Positions 30,880 through 43,193 of a DNA stretch of 64,000 nucleotides are shown here, piece after piece; the stretch's first letter is position 1, and each line of letters opens with the position of its first letter. The stretch comes from Tritrichomonas musculus (taxonomy: Eukaryota > Parabasalia > Tritrichomonadida > Tritrichomonadidae). The notes beneath the pieces were generated by a model. That model made no database searches. It was given only the letters and a program-made list of their open reading frames with translations, and was not told the DNA's origin. Location: the NCBI GenBank assembly GCA_039105265.1, contig JAPFFF010000072.1, positions 62,001-126,000 of the forward strand, in the 5' to 3' direction. Both the position numbers and the translations under genes were made by a program.

Positions 30880-32049
30880 ATGGAAAGCTATATCGTTGAT
30901 AAGAAAAAGCTTTACGCTGCTATTCTCGGATTTCTAGCAAATTCAGATGAGAATTTCGACGACACAACGAATGAAAAATGTTTTGAAAGATTATCAGCAA
31001 TTCTCAATGAGCAAGACAAAAATGGATATTGTGAAGACATGAAAGAATTTTTGCGAATCATCCAAAATATCAGTTTCTATCATCACCGTGATACAGCTTT
31101 CATCGCCAGAACTAAACAACTTCTTCTTCACTATAAAGACCAAATCAAACAGACCTTGTCAAATGAGGAAATCTTCTATATTTTTGAAGACAACAAATTA
31201 CTCGTTCATTTTCTATTGTCGAATGATGTCATAAGAATGACCGATAAGATTTGTGAAGTGATGATGAACAAATACGAAGCTAACGGTAACCGTTACTGTC
31301 ACTTTTTCTATCCAGAGCTTGAACAATTTTTAGGAGAAGAGAAAATGAAAACGGTTAAAAACGAACTTTTAAATAAGTCATCAAATATTTTTGATAACTA
31401 TGACATGAAACGCGAAGAAGGCGAGAATGACTCGCACATTTGCTCAATGATACGAAACGATTCAGTTGAAGAATTCATTTCATATGTGACTCGGAGTAAC
31501 TATCCTCTTTCAAGCCAAATTACACCATCAATTTATGAGACCAATTCATTCATACTCGAGCGAAAAGATACGACACTGATTGAATATTCAGCTTTCTTTG
31601 GATCGATTCAAATTTTTCAATATTTGATGATGAAAGGAGTTGAATTGGCAGCATCACTATGGCTTTATGTGATTCATTCAAACAGTGCAGAATTGATTCA
31701 TATGCTTGAAACACACCACGTTCTTCAACCAAAATTCGAAAATAAAAGTGAAATAGAATTCAATAGACCAAATCATGAATATTTGAGATGCCTTACTGAA
31801 TCAATTAAATGTCATCACAATGATTTCGCTGACTACATTCAAAATAATTTTCTGTTTCAAGAAGAAAAAGATCCAAAACGAAACGAAACGATTACCTGTA
31901 ATTGCATAAAATATCATAATTACTATTATTTAGAGACAGAAACCATCAAAGAGCATGGATTCTTCTATTTGCACCTCTATAAATATAACGAACTTTTCAA
32001 CCTTTTATTGAAAGAGAAAGAAGAAGGAATCAGAATGAAAATTATTTAA
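30880..32049 (+). CDS. DUF3447-type ankyrin protein, short
   Basis: 389 residues from the ATG at 30880; the longer frame begins with TTG and is not supported. The first ~230 residues are the helical N-terminal region characteristic of trichomonad ankyrin proteins (MESYIVDKKKLYAAIL..., LSNEEIFYIFEDNKLLVHFL). Next come repeats such as TTLIEYSAFFGSIQIFQYLM and SLWLYVIHSNSAELIHML. The end, FFYLHLYKYNELFNLLLKEK followed shortly by the stop, cuts off where most relatives continue with further ankyrin repeats. A piece of ankyrin sequence (ETALQKASRNNDAEVIYFLL) resumes 180 bp downstream, fused to the LRR array. The protein may be a truncated but still expressed version. Confidence 0.8.
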   Translation: MESYIVDKKKLYAAILGFLANSDENFDDTTNEKCFERLSAILNEQDKNGYCEDMKEFLRIIQNISFYHHRDTAFIARTKQLLLHYKDQIKQTLSNEEIFYIFEDNKLLVHFLLSNDVIRMTDKICEVMMNKYEANGNRYCHFFYPELEQFLGEEKMKTVKNELLNKSSNIFDNYDMKREEGENDSHICSMIRNDSVEEFISYVTRSNYPLSSQITPSIYETNSFILERKDTTLIEYSAFFGSIQIFQYLMMKGVELAASLWLYVIHSNSAELIHMLETHHVLQPKFENKSEIEFNRPNHEYLRCLTESIKCHHNDFADYIQNNFLFQEEKDPKRNETITCNCIKYHNYYYLETETIKEHGFFYLHLYKYNELFNLLLKEKEEGIRMKII

Positions 32050-32177
32050 ATCACAAATATTTTGATGAAGAACTAATTTCAGCGACCACAATTCAATAAG
32101 ATAACATCATAAAACATTTTAATTGTGTTCGATAAGTGTATATTTTATGATATTTCAAATATTGAATATTTTTATAA

Positions 32178-33797
32178 CATTCATCAACATCAATTTTTTT
32201 CAATGTTTCTTTTTTTTTTTTTTTTTATGAGACAGCGTTACAAAAAGCCTCCAGAAATAATGACGCTGAAGTTATTTATTTTTTATTATTAAAAGAAAAT
32301 GAAATATCCAATGTTTTTTTCGATGGAAATACCAATTTAACGCAAATATCAATTCCATCATCTGTGACTTTGATTGGAGATTCTGCTTTCTTTGGATGCT
32401 CATCATTAACACAAATATCAATTCCATCATCTGTGACTTCAATTGGAGATTCTGCTTTCAGAGAATGCTCATCATTAACACAAATATCAATTCCATCATC
32501 TGTAACTTCAATTGGAAACTATGCTTTCTTTGGATGTTTATCATTAACACAAATATCAATTTCATCATCTGTAACTTCAATTGGAAACTATGCTTTCTTT
32601 GGATGTTCATCATTAACACAAATATCAATTCCATCATCTGTGACTTCAATTGGAGATTCTGCTTTCAGAGAATGCTCATCATTAACACAAATATCAATTC
32701 CATCATCTGTGACTTCAATTGGAAACTATGCTTTCTTTGGATGTTTATCATTAACACAAATATCAATTCCATCATCTGTAACTTCAATTGGAGATTCTGC
32801 TTTCAGAGTTTGTTCATCATTAACACAAATATCAATTCCATCATCTGTGACTTCAATTGGAAGATATGCTTTCGATGGATGTTTATCATTAACACAAATA
32901 TCAATTCCATCATCTGTAACTTCAATTGGAGATTCTGCTTTCTTTGGATGCTCATCATTAACACAAATATCAATTCCACCATCTGTAACTTCTATTAGAG
33001 ATTCTGCTTTCAGAGGATGCTCATCATTAACACAAATATCAATTCCATCATCTGTAACTTCAATTGGAAACTATGCTTTCTTTGGATGCTCATCATTAAC
33101 ACAAATATCAATTCCATCATCTGTAACTTCAATTGGAAACTATGCTTTCTTTGGATGCTCATCATTAACACAAATATCAATTCCATCATCTGTAACTTCA
33201 ATTGGAGATTCTGCTTTCAGAGAATGTTCATCATTAACACAAATATCAATTCCATCATCTGTAACTTCAATTGGAGATTCTGCTTTCAGTAGATGTTCAT
33301 CATTAACACAAATATCAATTCCATCATCTGTAACTTCAATTGGATTTTCTGCTTTCGATGGATGTTCATCATTAACGCAAATATCAATTCCATCATCTGT
33401 GACTTCAATTGGAGATTATGCTTTCAGTAGATGTTCATCATTAACACAAATATCAATTCCATCATCTGTAACTTCAATTGGAGATTCTGCTTTCAGAGAG
33501 TGTTCATCATTAACACAAATATCAATTCCATCATCTGTAACTTCAATTGGAAACTATGCTTTCGATGGATGTTCATCATTAACACAAATATCAATTCCAT
33601 CATCTGTAACTTCAATTGGAGATTCTGCTTTCAGAGAATGCTCATCATTAACACAAATATCAATTCCATCATCTGTAACTTCAATTGGAAATTATGCTTT
33701 TTGTGGATGTTCATCATTAACACAAATATCAATTCCATCATCTATTGATCAAGAAAATCTCTCAATACCATCAGAGGTCAAAGTCACAACATATTAA
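32178..33797 (+). pseudogene. BspA-like LRR array fused to an ankyrin remnant, no ATG
   Basis: One frame is open from 32178 to TAA at 33797. Its first part, ETALQKASRNNDAEVIYFLL (32229-32288), is an ankyrin repeat. It is followed by FFDGNTNLTQISIPSSVT and then about 20 nearly identical 23-residue TpLRR units of the form SIGDSAFRECSSLTQISIPS, with a unique tail SIDQENLSIPSEVKVTTY. There is no ATG in frame: upstream lies a stop at 32175 and a T run of ~18. An ATG at 32203 is out of phase by the length of that T run, so a homopolymer length error or change could alter the picture. BspA-like proteins are presumed surface or adhesion-type proteins; this one has no signal peptide. It is unusual for its sequence uniformity. 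Confidence 0.75.
32341..33750. repeat. 69-bp tandem array within the LRR gene
   Basis: About 20 head-to-tail units of 69 bp, each with ACACAAATATCAATTCCATC followed by a variable 20-bp part (TCTTTGGATG, TCAGAGAATG, TCGATGGATG or TCAGTAGATG variants). Units differ by only a few bases, so the array has been homogenised by unequal exchange or conversion recently. Other frames and the reverse strand stay open only because the repeat lacks stops there. Confidence 0.95.
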
Positions 33798-34020
33798 TTA
33801 ATAAAAATAATTTTTTTTTTTTTTTTTATTTTATATTTCATATATATATAAATATGCAATTATAGCAAAAAATATTTATGCCATAACGATAGATAATTAA
33901 TGTACTAATTAATGTATTCTCTTAAATTTGTTATAACTAATCTACCTTTCGAAAAAGTGAGGTGACAAATTCAATTTTTAAGATATTCATTTTCGTGATC
34001 TGGCAGTGACTGATTTATAA

Positions 34021-34171
34021 GTAGGATCTAACAATCTGTTTGACCTCATTGAATATGAAAATGAATCAAAGCATTTTACAGCAAAAAATGAAGCCAATTT
34101 GTGGATTTGCATTAAATTCAAAAATCACAATATTATTCCAACAAATTACACAATTAGTCATTTAAATTTAT
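34021..34171 (+). pseudogene. F5/8 type C domain fragment
   Basis: Fifty codons reading NNLFDLIEYENESKHFTAKN, then ANLWICIKFKNHNIIPTNYT and a TGA. This matches the middle of the trichomonad F5/8C domain (compare SDEFFHSDSKFDWLQIDFKD in the gene at 30 kb). Nothing comparable continues upstream in frame. Isolated relic. Confidence 0.55.
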
Positions 34172-34366
34172 GAAATAATTGGTAATTGACATACTTTTCA
34201 TTTCATGTTCAATAACTCTATTAAATGCTGTTATTGTATGCTCACTTATTCTTTCTTTAACATTAGGAACATCATATTTTATTAATTGTTTGGTGCTTAA
34301 ACTTTGAATTGAATCTAATTCTAACGCTTCTTTTTTTTTTCCTGTCTCTTTTCCTTCATCATTCAA
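34154..34366 (-). pseudogene. Unrecognised coding relic
   Basis: About 70 codons open on the minus strand, protein-like in composition (SIQSLSTKQLIKYDVPNVKE, ERISEHTITAFNRVIEHEMK), but with no ATG; the frame continues a little upstream with LTVKGENIGILNDEGK before stops. It overlaps the end of the F5/8C fragment tail to tail. I do not recognise the family and it may be chance. Confidence 0.3.
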
Positions 34367-34402
34367 AATACCAATGTTTTCACCTTTGACTGTGAGTTTT
34401 TC

Positions 34403-36577
34403 ACTTTTGAAAGGAAAAGTTAAATGTTTATTTCAAATATTTTCTATGAAACATATCATAAGTGATATCATTTTGCCGATAATACTTTTTTCAGATATTC
34501 AAAACATGATCGTTACCAAAATGTTATATAACTTTTTTACTTCATTTTGCCTTTATTTTCATCAATTTAATCAATTTTAGAAACTCAAATTCTGGGATTA
34601 TGAATATTAGATGTTCCTCTATCATTTTATGAATTTAACTCAAATTCCTTAATCTTGTGATCAAATTTAATTTGTTGATTTTAAGACATATGAAAAAATT
34701 AGATGGTATCAACTTATATTAATATATATTGTTGGATGTGCTTTTCATTTAGCTTACTTCAACGAAAATCTAATTTTTCCCCTCAAAAAGTTGATTTTGA
34801 TGCGTCGGTTTTTTTGGACCAAAATGTAAAACTATTTAGACCAGGCGAATTTTTTTTAGACCAAGGCGTAAATTATCTATCAATTTTTTGAGAATTTTTA
34901 GCTTGGTAGCTTTGAAAAAATAGTTCAAAAAGTTATTCAAAAAAAAAAAATTTTAGAGGAAAAAAAATTTTAATTTAAGGTACAAATCTAGTACGTTTAG
35001 AAACCGCAAAATTATTTCGGAAAATTTTTTATGAGACAAAACTTTCAAAAACAAATTGCATTAAAAAGTTAAAAATTGTAGAGATCTAGAAGATTTTACA
35101 AACTTAAATTAAATGTTCTTCCTAGTTAAGTCATAAATTCATAAATAACCAACTAAAATGACATCGAGTTGATCAATTTTTGTAAAATATATAATAATAT
35201 CGACTAAAATAATATCAAATGCATAAAAAATAAATTAAAATGTATATGGTTCAATGATTAATTTATTTTTTCCCTGATACAACACTTTTTCATATACAAT
35301 TAATAATATTTATCTCGTTATGATGCTGTATCGATTTTTAAAAAAATAAATCAGTTTAGTTTTCTTATTTGTAAGTTAAATATAATCATTATTAGAGTAA
35401 ATCATATTTCATTTCTTAAATGATATTAAATAATATCTTGATATTTCAGAATAATAAGCCATTTTCTATTCCAAAACTTTTATATACTAGAGAAAAATGC
35501 TAATTGCTATTCCAATATGCATATTGCAACAAAATTTTGATTATTTCAAAAAATGTTACATTTTAAGCAAATAGATTGAAAATTGAGCTATTTCTCAAAA
35601 AAAGCTTTATCAATAAAAGTATTTTTATTCAAGAAATCATGAATTTTCAAAAAACTTTTACTTTGATGCAATTTGAAATATAAAAAAAAATATAATTGCA
35701 AAGGAAAACTATCTTTTACTGTTAGTATTCTTTTTAAATGGCGATAACGAAGAAATTCTTGGATTTTTTTGATTCAAAGCGAGATATATCGGACTATTTA
35801 ATTTAATCTGATTTAATATGAAAATCTTGATTATTGATCGAACTTTGATATCAAATATAGTATTGTATATAGGATAACTTTGATAAATAGCTTGATTACT
35901 GAAAAGAAAAGTATTTTTACTAATAGAAAAAAGAAGATAAAAATTAAATTTTAGAATATTAAAAAAAATTGGCCTATATTTTGGCAAAAAGTGGAATCTG
36001 ACATTTTCATGCGTTTAAACAGAATTCATCAACTTTTTCTGGGGAAGCACTTCTCACAAATAATAAACGGGTACCTTCTCAATAAAAAAACAATGATTCC
36101 AGAAGCACTTCTATTAATTTATTTTACACGGGATGCAAGTAATTATAGTGAATTTTTAAATATATTTGATGAATGAATTTGCATATTATAAAAATATTAT
36201 ATTAATTTAAATGATGATTTTTAAAATCGCTGATATTTTATTGATGTATAAGTTCTCATTATTTGATTTTTATATTTTGTTTTAATAAATGTTGACTAAT
36301 TAATAAAAGATATAATTTCATGTAAAAATCATAAAAAAGGAATAATAGTCTTTATCATTAGTTATTTATTTTCCTTATTGTTTTGTTGATATATATCAAG
36401 TTTGTTTTTTAATTGAAAAGGAATGAGCAAAGTTTTTTTGTGATTTTTTTTTCATAAAACCACCTTAAAATATGAAATTTGTTAGGAATTATTTATTTAT
36501 ATATTACAATAAATGAAATTTTAACAGTTAAAGGTATTTAAAAAAAAAGTAATAAATGTTTGCTTACTTTTGATTAT
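34403..36577. other. AT-rich region without a supported gene
   Basis: Only short, low-complexity frames. Motifs TTTGGACCAAAA, TTTAGACCAGG and TTTAGACCAAGG occur close together near 34,815-34,866 but define no element that I can delimit. Confidence 0.45.
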
Positions 36578-36579
36578 TA

Positions 36580-37027
36580 GGCTTGTTAAGTCTCGATTTT
36601 CGATATCGATAATTGATCCATTTTTCTGATATCAATATCAAATCAAAAATTTTATCTCTGATATCAATAATGAATAAAAATAAAAGATCGATTATCAATA
36701 TTGAAAAAATTTTAACGTATTAAAATTTATAAACTTTTTTAACTGATTACTTCACATATCTGTTATAAAATTTAATAAAAGCAGATTCTTTTACATAATA
36801 AGTTAGAATATATTTATTTTATGCCATTAAAATACTATTTTTAATGGTTTTTTCAGGTATTAATTTCGATTAATCAAGATTCGATATCAAAAGATTATTT
36901 TTTTTGTATCACATTTCATACTTGATAATCGAATTCATCAATTAAAAGTTCCAATCGATAGCATTTTATTATCGATTATCTGAGTTAATTTATTTTGCAT
37001 TGATAATCTATTAACCATAAACAAGCC
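36580..37027. mobile_element. 448-bp TA-flanked element with ATCGAT-rich interior
   Basis: Short terminal repeats GGCTTGTTAAG (left) and GGCTTGTTTATGG (read from the right), TA at 36578-36579 and 37028-37029. The subterminal regions carry repeated GATATCAATA/TATCGATAAT motifs in both orientations, which look like protein-binding repeats. No protein. Confidence 0.55.
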
Positions 37028-37675
37028 TATTGATTGTTTAACCATTTCTTAATAGATGTTTATGGTTATTTTTCTTCAATTTTTGTTTTTTATGAGGAGA
37101 AACAATAAATCTTTGAAAATATCTTTCATTTATTAATAATTTTTTTGAGGGTTTTATAGAATAAAATTGAATATTTGGTTGATCATAAGGAGTTTAAATC
37201 TAAAATTATATCAATTAATTGCCTTTTATAATGATTTTTAATAAGTAAAAAATGTAATTTATATCACATGTCATCAAAACTTTGATCTCTTCTAACTCCT
37301 GGCAAACAGGTATGCCTTTCGGGAGTCCCGGGTAAACTCGGATAATTAAACGGTCTTCCTCGAAATTATTCCTCGAACTTTTTTCGAGAAAAAGATTTTA
37401 CTCTAACGTTTATTTTTTTTAGTTCACATTTTTTTACTCGGGTAAATTTTCACTTTTTTACCCGAAAAACTCGAGTTTTAAATCAACAGAAAAATAATAA
37501 AAAAATAAGCTTTATACATTTTCAAAATGAATCATTTTGCTGGAAATAGTGGTTTATTATATGATTTTTTTAAATAAATGTTAGATATAGCTTTATGGGA
37601 GATGATAAATTTTTCCACTTTTTTCACTTCACATTTCGTTTTTTTTAAATAAAAAAATAAAAATTGTGAATTTTT

Positions 37676-39184
37676 AGAGGTATGGAAACTAACTTTTGTG
37701 AGAATTCGTGAAAAATGTAAAAAAGAAAATATCTTATTATATTAAATAAAAAAATTAAATTTTATATAAATTTAAAATTTGTATAAATATATTAATATGA
37801 AAAAAATAAATTATAACTAAATTTAAGAGAAATGAAAAAATATTACTATTTTCTAAAACGCTCAATACAACATTAATTTTAAAAAAATATCTATTATAGT
37901 TAACTACAATATTAGAAAAAAGAGCTCAAAATGATCAAAAATCTTTTTTTATTAAGAAAAAACCATTTTTATGAAATCATTGGTGATGTGATGTTTTGAG
38001 AATGCAAAAAATCTTTCATTCCTGGACTTATCGTATATTTTTATTTTACTAAAATTTTATATACACAAATATCTAATTATATTTGAGAAAATATTAAATT
38101 TTTATAGATTGCAAATAAAGATATTTCCAAAAAAATGAAAATATTTGTAAATCATTGAATACAAAAGAAATAATAGACCTTTTTATAAAAAAAATTTTTT
38201 TTTTGCGATAAAGTATACTTTTTAGCGATAATGTCTACTTTTTCATAAAAAAAGAACTTTTTCACTTAAACAAATGAATCTATATATCTTAAAAATAAAC
38301 TGATAAAACATAATTTATAACAACTAAAATATATTATATGCTTGTCTAGAATCATATAACATTGGTTTTAAATAATAATTCTAATTGCTTTGCGTTTTTG
38401 TGAAAAAGTTCATTTTTATGAAAAAGTGATCATTATCGCTAAAAAGTATACTTTATCGCAAAAAAAATTTCTTTTTATAAAAAGGTCTAATGAGTATAAT
38501 TTCATGTTAAAAAATAAATTAATCTTAGAAATTGCAAATTTAAAACAAGAAATCTGAGGTCTTCGACACTAATGAAATCTATTAAAAGAAAAATCGGATA
38601 AATTAATTACAATCAATGTAAATCATGATATTAAAAATTATGATTGGCCAAAAGAATAATTCAAAAACAAGCATAAAAAATGAATTTTAATTGTTCAAAT
38701 GATATTTGATGATTTTGGGACAAATGAAAAGCATGAAAGCTCAAAAGGAATTATATATAAAAAAAAACACTATTTTTTTTTTAGAAAACATGCAATTAAA
38801 TGAAATAATATCATTCATAAAAATAAGTAAATGTTTTTATTTTATTTGTTTTTTACATATATAAATATATCAAATCGAAAAAACAATTTTTTAATGATAA
38901 AATCATTTTTTTTTATTCATATGAAATTATAAGGATTTAAAAGTCAAATATTCTTATTCTCTCCTGATTTATTTTAAAAAAAGTTTATTTTTGAAAATTT
39001 TTATATTCTATAGTTTATTGTTTTTTTTGTGAAAGTTTGCTACAAATTATTAATATTTGTTTATCTTTAAAATCTATCTGTAAAAATTTAATTAAATTTT
39101 ATATATATATTATATGTTTTATATTATTTATAATATGATAATATTAAATTAGATTTGTCCAGGAATTAGAGTTTCCGTACCTCT
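37676..39184. mobile_element. Insertion A: 1.5-kb element in the left arm
   Basis: Ends AGAGGTATGGAAACT (left) and AGTTTCCGTACCTCT (right), a ~15-bp inverted repeat with one mismatch, flanked by an 8-bp duplication GAATTTTT at 37668-37675 and 39185-39192. No coding capacity. It contains the nested 311-bp MITE at 38,177-38,487. Confidence 0.8.
38177..38487. mobile_element. 311-bp foldback MITE nested in insertion A
   Basis: Begins GACCTTTTTATAAAAA and ends with its inverse, flanked by TA (38175-38176, 38488-38489). Arms are ~95 bp long and contain GCGATAAAGTATACTTTTTA and CACTTTTTCATAAAAA blocks in mirror orientation, leaving a ~120-bp unique centre. TA target implies Tc1/mariner-type mobilisation. 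Confidence 0.85.
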
Positions 39185-40068
39185 GAATTTTTTGAAAATT
39201 TTTTAAAAAATAGTGATTTTTTTTGAGAAAATTCAAAAAATAGTGAGTTTTTTTTACCAATCAATGCAAAGAATGCAGCGAAAAAATCCCAAAAAAATAT
39301 ATTTTGGTCACTAACTGATGAAGATTAAAGTGGCGTGAGTTTCATCCGAAAATTCCTTATCTACTCAAGATATATAATTAGATTGCGGCTAATTCCTCAA
39401 AAATAAGCATATAAGTGCGTGAGTGTTGTGTATTATCAAAATATACATTACATATTGCGATATAAAAGTTCAACTCATCGATTTTCAAATCAACGATTGA
39501 TATCTAATAATCGCATTTTTTAGTTTTTCAGTTTAGACAGAAAGAAATATATCGTTAAATAACATTCTTCATAGTTTTTCGCATATGATTTTAACAAAAA
39601 AATTGATAGAAAGCTTTTTAAAAATCTGTCATTTATTAATGATATTTTTAAATTGATATGAATATGGTAAATAAAAATGCATCAAATGCATGATATATTT
39701 AATAAGATTTAAAAATACACTACTACTTTTTTCTAGTTTTGTCTTTTAAAGGATAAAAATCAAGATTTTTAATAAATTTAAACTTATTATAAACGTAATT
39801 CAAATGTAATCTCGATATTTCATCAGTAATTTTTATCAATTTTTAATTTTATATTCGTAAAAACATACATTTGCATTATAATGATCGTTTTTGTTATTAT
39901 GATAAAATCAAGAATTGATATATGAGAATTTAAAATTTTTAAATGAATTCTATAACTTACTTTAAAATTTTCAATAGTTTATTTGATTTTGAATTATGAT
40001 AATATCTTAGTCATTGAACAATAATAATGACATTTATTCTATTATATATTATAGATGATTGGTGAAAA
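39185..40068 (+). repeat. 884-bp inverted repeat, left arm
   Basis: Inverse copy of 42,310-43,193. All stretches I compared (39,185-39,440; 39,660-39,800; the inner ~100 bp) match base for base, and the lengths are equal. Inner border at GATTGGTGAAAA. Confidence 0.93.
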
Positions 40069-42309
40069 AAATAATTTCATGACAAATTCAATTTCAAATT
40101 TTTGATTATTAATTAAATTTTTCCTAAGAATCAACAATATTAATTTGATTCTTTCGATTGATTGCTGTATAACAAATTATATTTACATTCTAATTTATTT
40201 GTTATTCAAAATAAACATTCTTTATTCATGTTTTTTTCTTCATTTATTTCTTTTTAAATTTTCAATAGTTTATTTGATTTTGAATTATGATAAAATAAAA
40301 ACACAATTTGCTTCATATACAAAGAGCATTTTTAATTAATACTTTGCGATAATATTTAATATAATTTATTCTATCTTTTAAATTTTTAAATTTTTATTGA
40401 ACAAATTGAAATAAAAGATATTTAAATAAATTGAATTGAATGATTGTATTGAACGAATTGAATTGAATGATAGTAATTTCACAAAACAATAATAGTGATA
40501 TTTATTCTGTGAGATTTCACTTATTTGATTTGGTATGTATTTAACTTTTATATTCAAATCGAAACAACCTAAAATTTCAAATCATTAAATGTTTTACACA
40601 TCGCTATTATGAGTTTCTTATTGAGATATACAGATAATTTAATCAAGCAAGACTAATAGCAGCAACAGCTTCTGATATCAATATTTTTTCAGCGTTAGAA
40701 GAATATGAAAAGAAAAGTCCTTTTGCTGTAATCAAATGCTGCAAAACAATATATTTATATAAAATGTTATTTGATATGGATATGCAAAAAATCATAATAA
40801 CAAAACAAAAAAAGAATTCGAAGAGATAAAAAGATTTGCTAATATATTGACTCAGATGGAAGATAATGCAGATTGCGAAAAGTTAAAAGAATGAATAGAT
40901 AATGACTTACATAAAGCTTTGTACAATTCAGAGGAAAAAGAAGGTGAAATATCATATGAAGGTAAATTTATTAATCTAGAAGATATAAATATAATAATAA
41001 CTACCTCATGTATTCAATCATACTAATCATTAAGTAAAAAGCTGATATCAGTTTTCATTCAGACTCCATTTGATTCGGTTTCATCAGTCGTATATTTTAT
41101 AGGAAGAAATTGATATTTCATCTTGACAATTTATATATACAGGAAACAATTAAAGGTACCGAAGGACAAGTGTACATCTAAGATTACCAAGAATAGAAAA
41201 AAGACAAAATCAAATTAATTAAGAGCAAATGCATGGCTTTCAATGGATAAAGTTTCTTAGATTAGGTATTTAATTTATATTTGCGATGCTATAATTAATG
41301 AAATAAATGAATAAGAAACAAAGAAAGGCGTAATAAATATAAAAGAAAAAGATTTTAATGGAGAGAAATAATTATATCTGCTCTTTAACTTTAAAATTGT
41401 GGAGGGAATCTTTGAAGAATATAAGATGAGAAGCAAATGCATAAGAGTGAATGGCAAGAAACAAAGAATATATAGTTTAGTAAAAGTAGAGAAAATCATT
41501 TCATTATCTCTTTATTTTTGTTTATTTCAACTTGATATGATTATAAAGGTCAAATAGGTCCCAAATTGAATTTGGTGGGTAGGAAAGAGTCGATTTTGGT
41601 ACATAAGTCTGATTTAATTGTTAATCATTTAAAATTAATTTTTCTCATGACCCATTTGAAATAATTTGATTTTTTTATTATTTATTATATTAAACATCAT
41701 GAAATATTCTATTTTATAGGTTATTTGAAATAAAATTTGGTTATTTATGCTTTTTTCATTTTTTTTTTTTTTTAAATAAAATGAATTTGTTTGATGTCTA
41801 AAAAGTATTATTAACTTAATAATAATAGTTATTGCAATGCATTAGTCATTTCCATGGTTCAAAGTTTTATTTATCTACTATACATAACGTGCTTTCAATA
41901 GACCCGGAGCATTTCAGTAGACCCGGAGCAAGGTCAATTTAGCATAAATTGGCCATAATTTGATCGTTTTTTATAAAAAAGAAAACCAAATATGATCAGA
42001 AATATTTCGATCAGAATTTTTTTTATTTTTCACTATTTTACAAATATCTCCAAATCAAAAAAGTAAAACAAATAATATTTAACAAAAATTATAATGTAAA
42101 ATAATAATTTTTATATAATTTATCATCAAATATTAAATAAAATAATTAAATTGTATGAAAAATAATAAAAATAAAAATTAGTGCTCTGGGTCTACTGAAA
42201 TGCTCCGGGTCTATTGAAAGCACGTTATCGATTTTTAAAATAAAATTAATTGTCATGTTTCAAAAGATATAAGAATGAAATTAAATTAATTAATTTAATT
42301 AATTTAATG
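40069..42309. other. Central spacer of the palindrome with coding relics
   Basis: Holds decayed protein-like stretches on the plus strand around 40,600-41,230 in shifting frames, for example ASDINIFSALEEYEKKSPFA, EFEEIKRFANILTQMEDNAD and KALYNSEEKEGEISYEGKFI. The family is not recognised; it might be what is left of a transposase. A 38-bp block (TTTCAATAGTTTATTTGATT...) from the arm is repeated at 40,258-40,295. The MITE at 41,887-42,225 is inserted near the right side. Confidence 0.5.
41887..42225. mobile_element. 339-bp TA-flanked MITE with doubled terminal motif
   Basis: About 45-bp inverted repeats with one mismatch: ACGTGCTTTCAATAGACCC then GGAGCATTTCAGTAGACCCG. TA at 41885-41886 and 42226-42227. 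Each terminal repeat contains two near-copies of TCARTAGACCCGGAGCA in direct orientation, which could be a doubled transposase-binding site. No coding. Confidence 0.88.
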
Positions 42310-43193
42310 TTTTCACCAATCATCTATAATATATAATAGAATAAATGTCATTATTATTGTTCAATGACTAAGATATTATCATAATTCAAAATCAAATAAA
42401 CTATTGAAAATTTTAAAGTAAGTTATAGAATTCATTTAAAAATTTTAAATTCTCATATATCAATTCTTGATTTTATCATAATAACAAAAACGATCATTAT
42501 AATGCAAATGTATGTTTTTACGAATATAAAATTAAAAATTGATAAAAATTACTGATGAAATATCGAGATTACATTTGAATTACGTTTATAATAAGTTTAA
42601 ATTTATTAAAAATCTTGATTTTTATCCTTTAAAAGACAAAACTAGAAAAAAGTAGTAGTGTATTTTTAAATCTTATTAAATATATCATGCATTTGATGCA
42701 TTTTTATTTACCATATTCATATCAATTTAAAAATATCATTAATAAATGACAGATTTTTAAAAAGCTTTCTATCAATTTTTTTGTTAAAATCATATGCGAA
42801 AAACTATGAAGAATGTTATTTAACGATATATTTCTTTCTGTCTAAACTGAAAAACTAAAAAATGCGATTATTAGATATCAATCGTTGATTTGAAAATCGA
42901 TGAGTTGAACTTTTATATCGCAATATGTAATGTATATTTTGATAATACACAACACTCACGCACTTATATGCTTATTTTTGAGGAATTAGCCGCAATCTAA
43001 TTATATATCTTGAGTAGATAAGGAATTTTCGGATGAAACTCACGCCACTTTAATCTTCATCAGTTAGTGACCAAAATATATTTTTTTGGGATTTTTTCGC
43101 TGCATTCTTTGCATTGATTGGTAAAAAAAACTCACTATTTTTTGAATTTTCTCAAAAAAAATCACTATTTTTTAAAAAATTTTCAAAAAATTC
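42310..43193 (-). repeat. 884-bp inverted repeat, right arm
   Basis: Inverse copy of 39,185-40,068; see that entry. It ends at the target duplication of insertion B. Confidence 0.93.

Noticed and set aside
32396-33748. Open frames in other phases and on the reverse strand across the LRR array
   Set aside because: They repeat with the same period and exist only because the 69-bp unit lacks stops in those frames.
32341-33750. Regular ~69-bp repeats that could suggest a CRISPR array
   Set aside because: There are no unique spacers; the unit is a multiple of three and encodes 23-residue BspA-like LRRs in one open frame, in a eukaryotic genome.
34154-36176. Short frames at 34.1-36.2 kb as genes
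   Set aside because: Most start with TTG or GTG, have biased AT composition and no recognisable domain; only one was kept, as a low-confidence relic.
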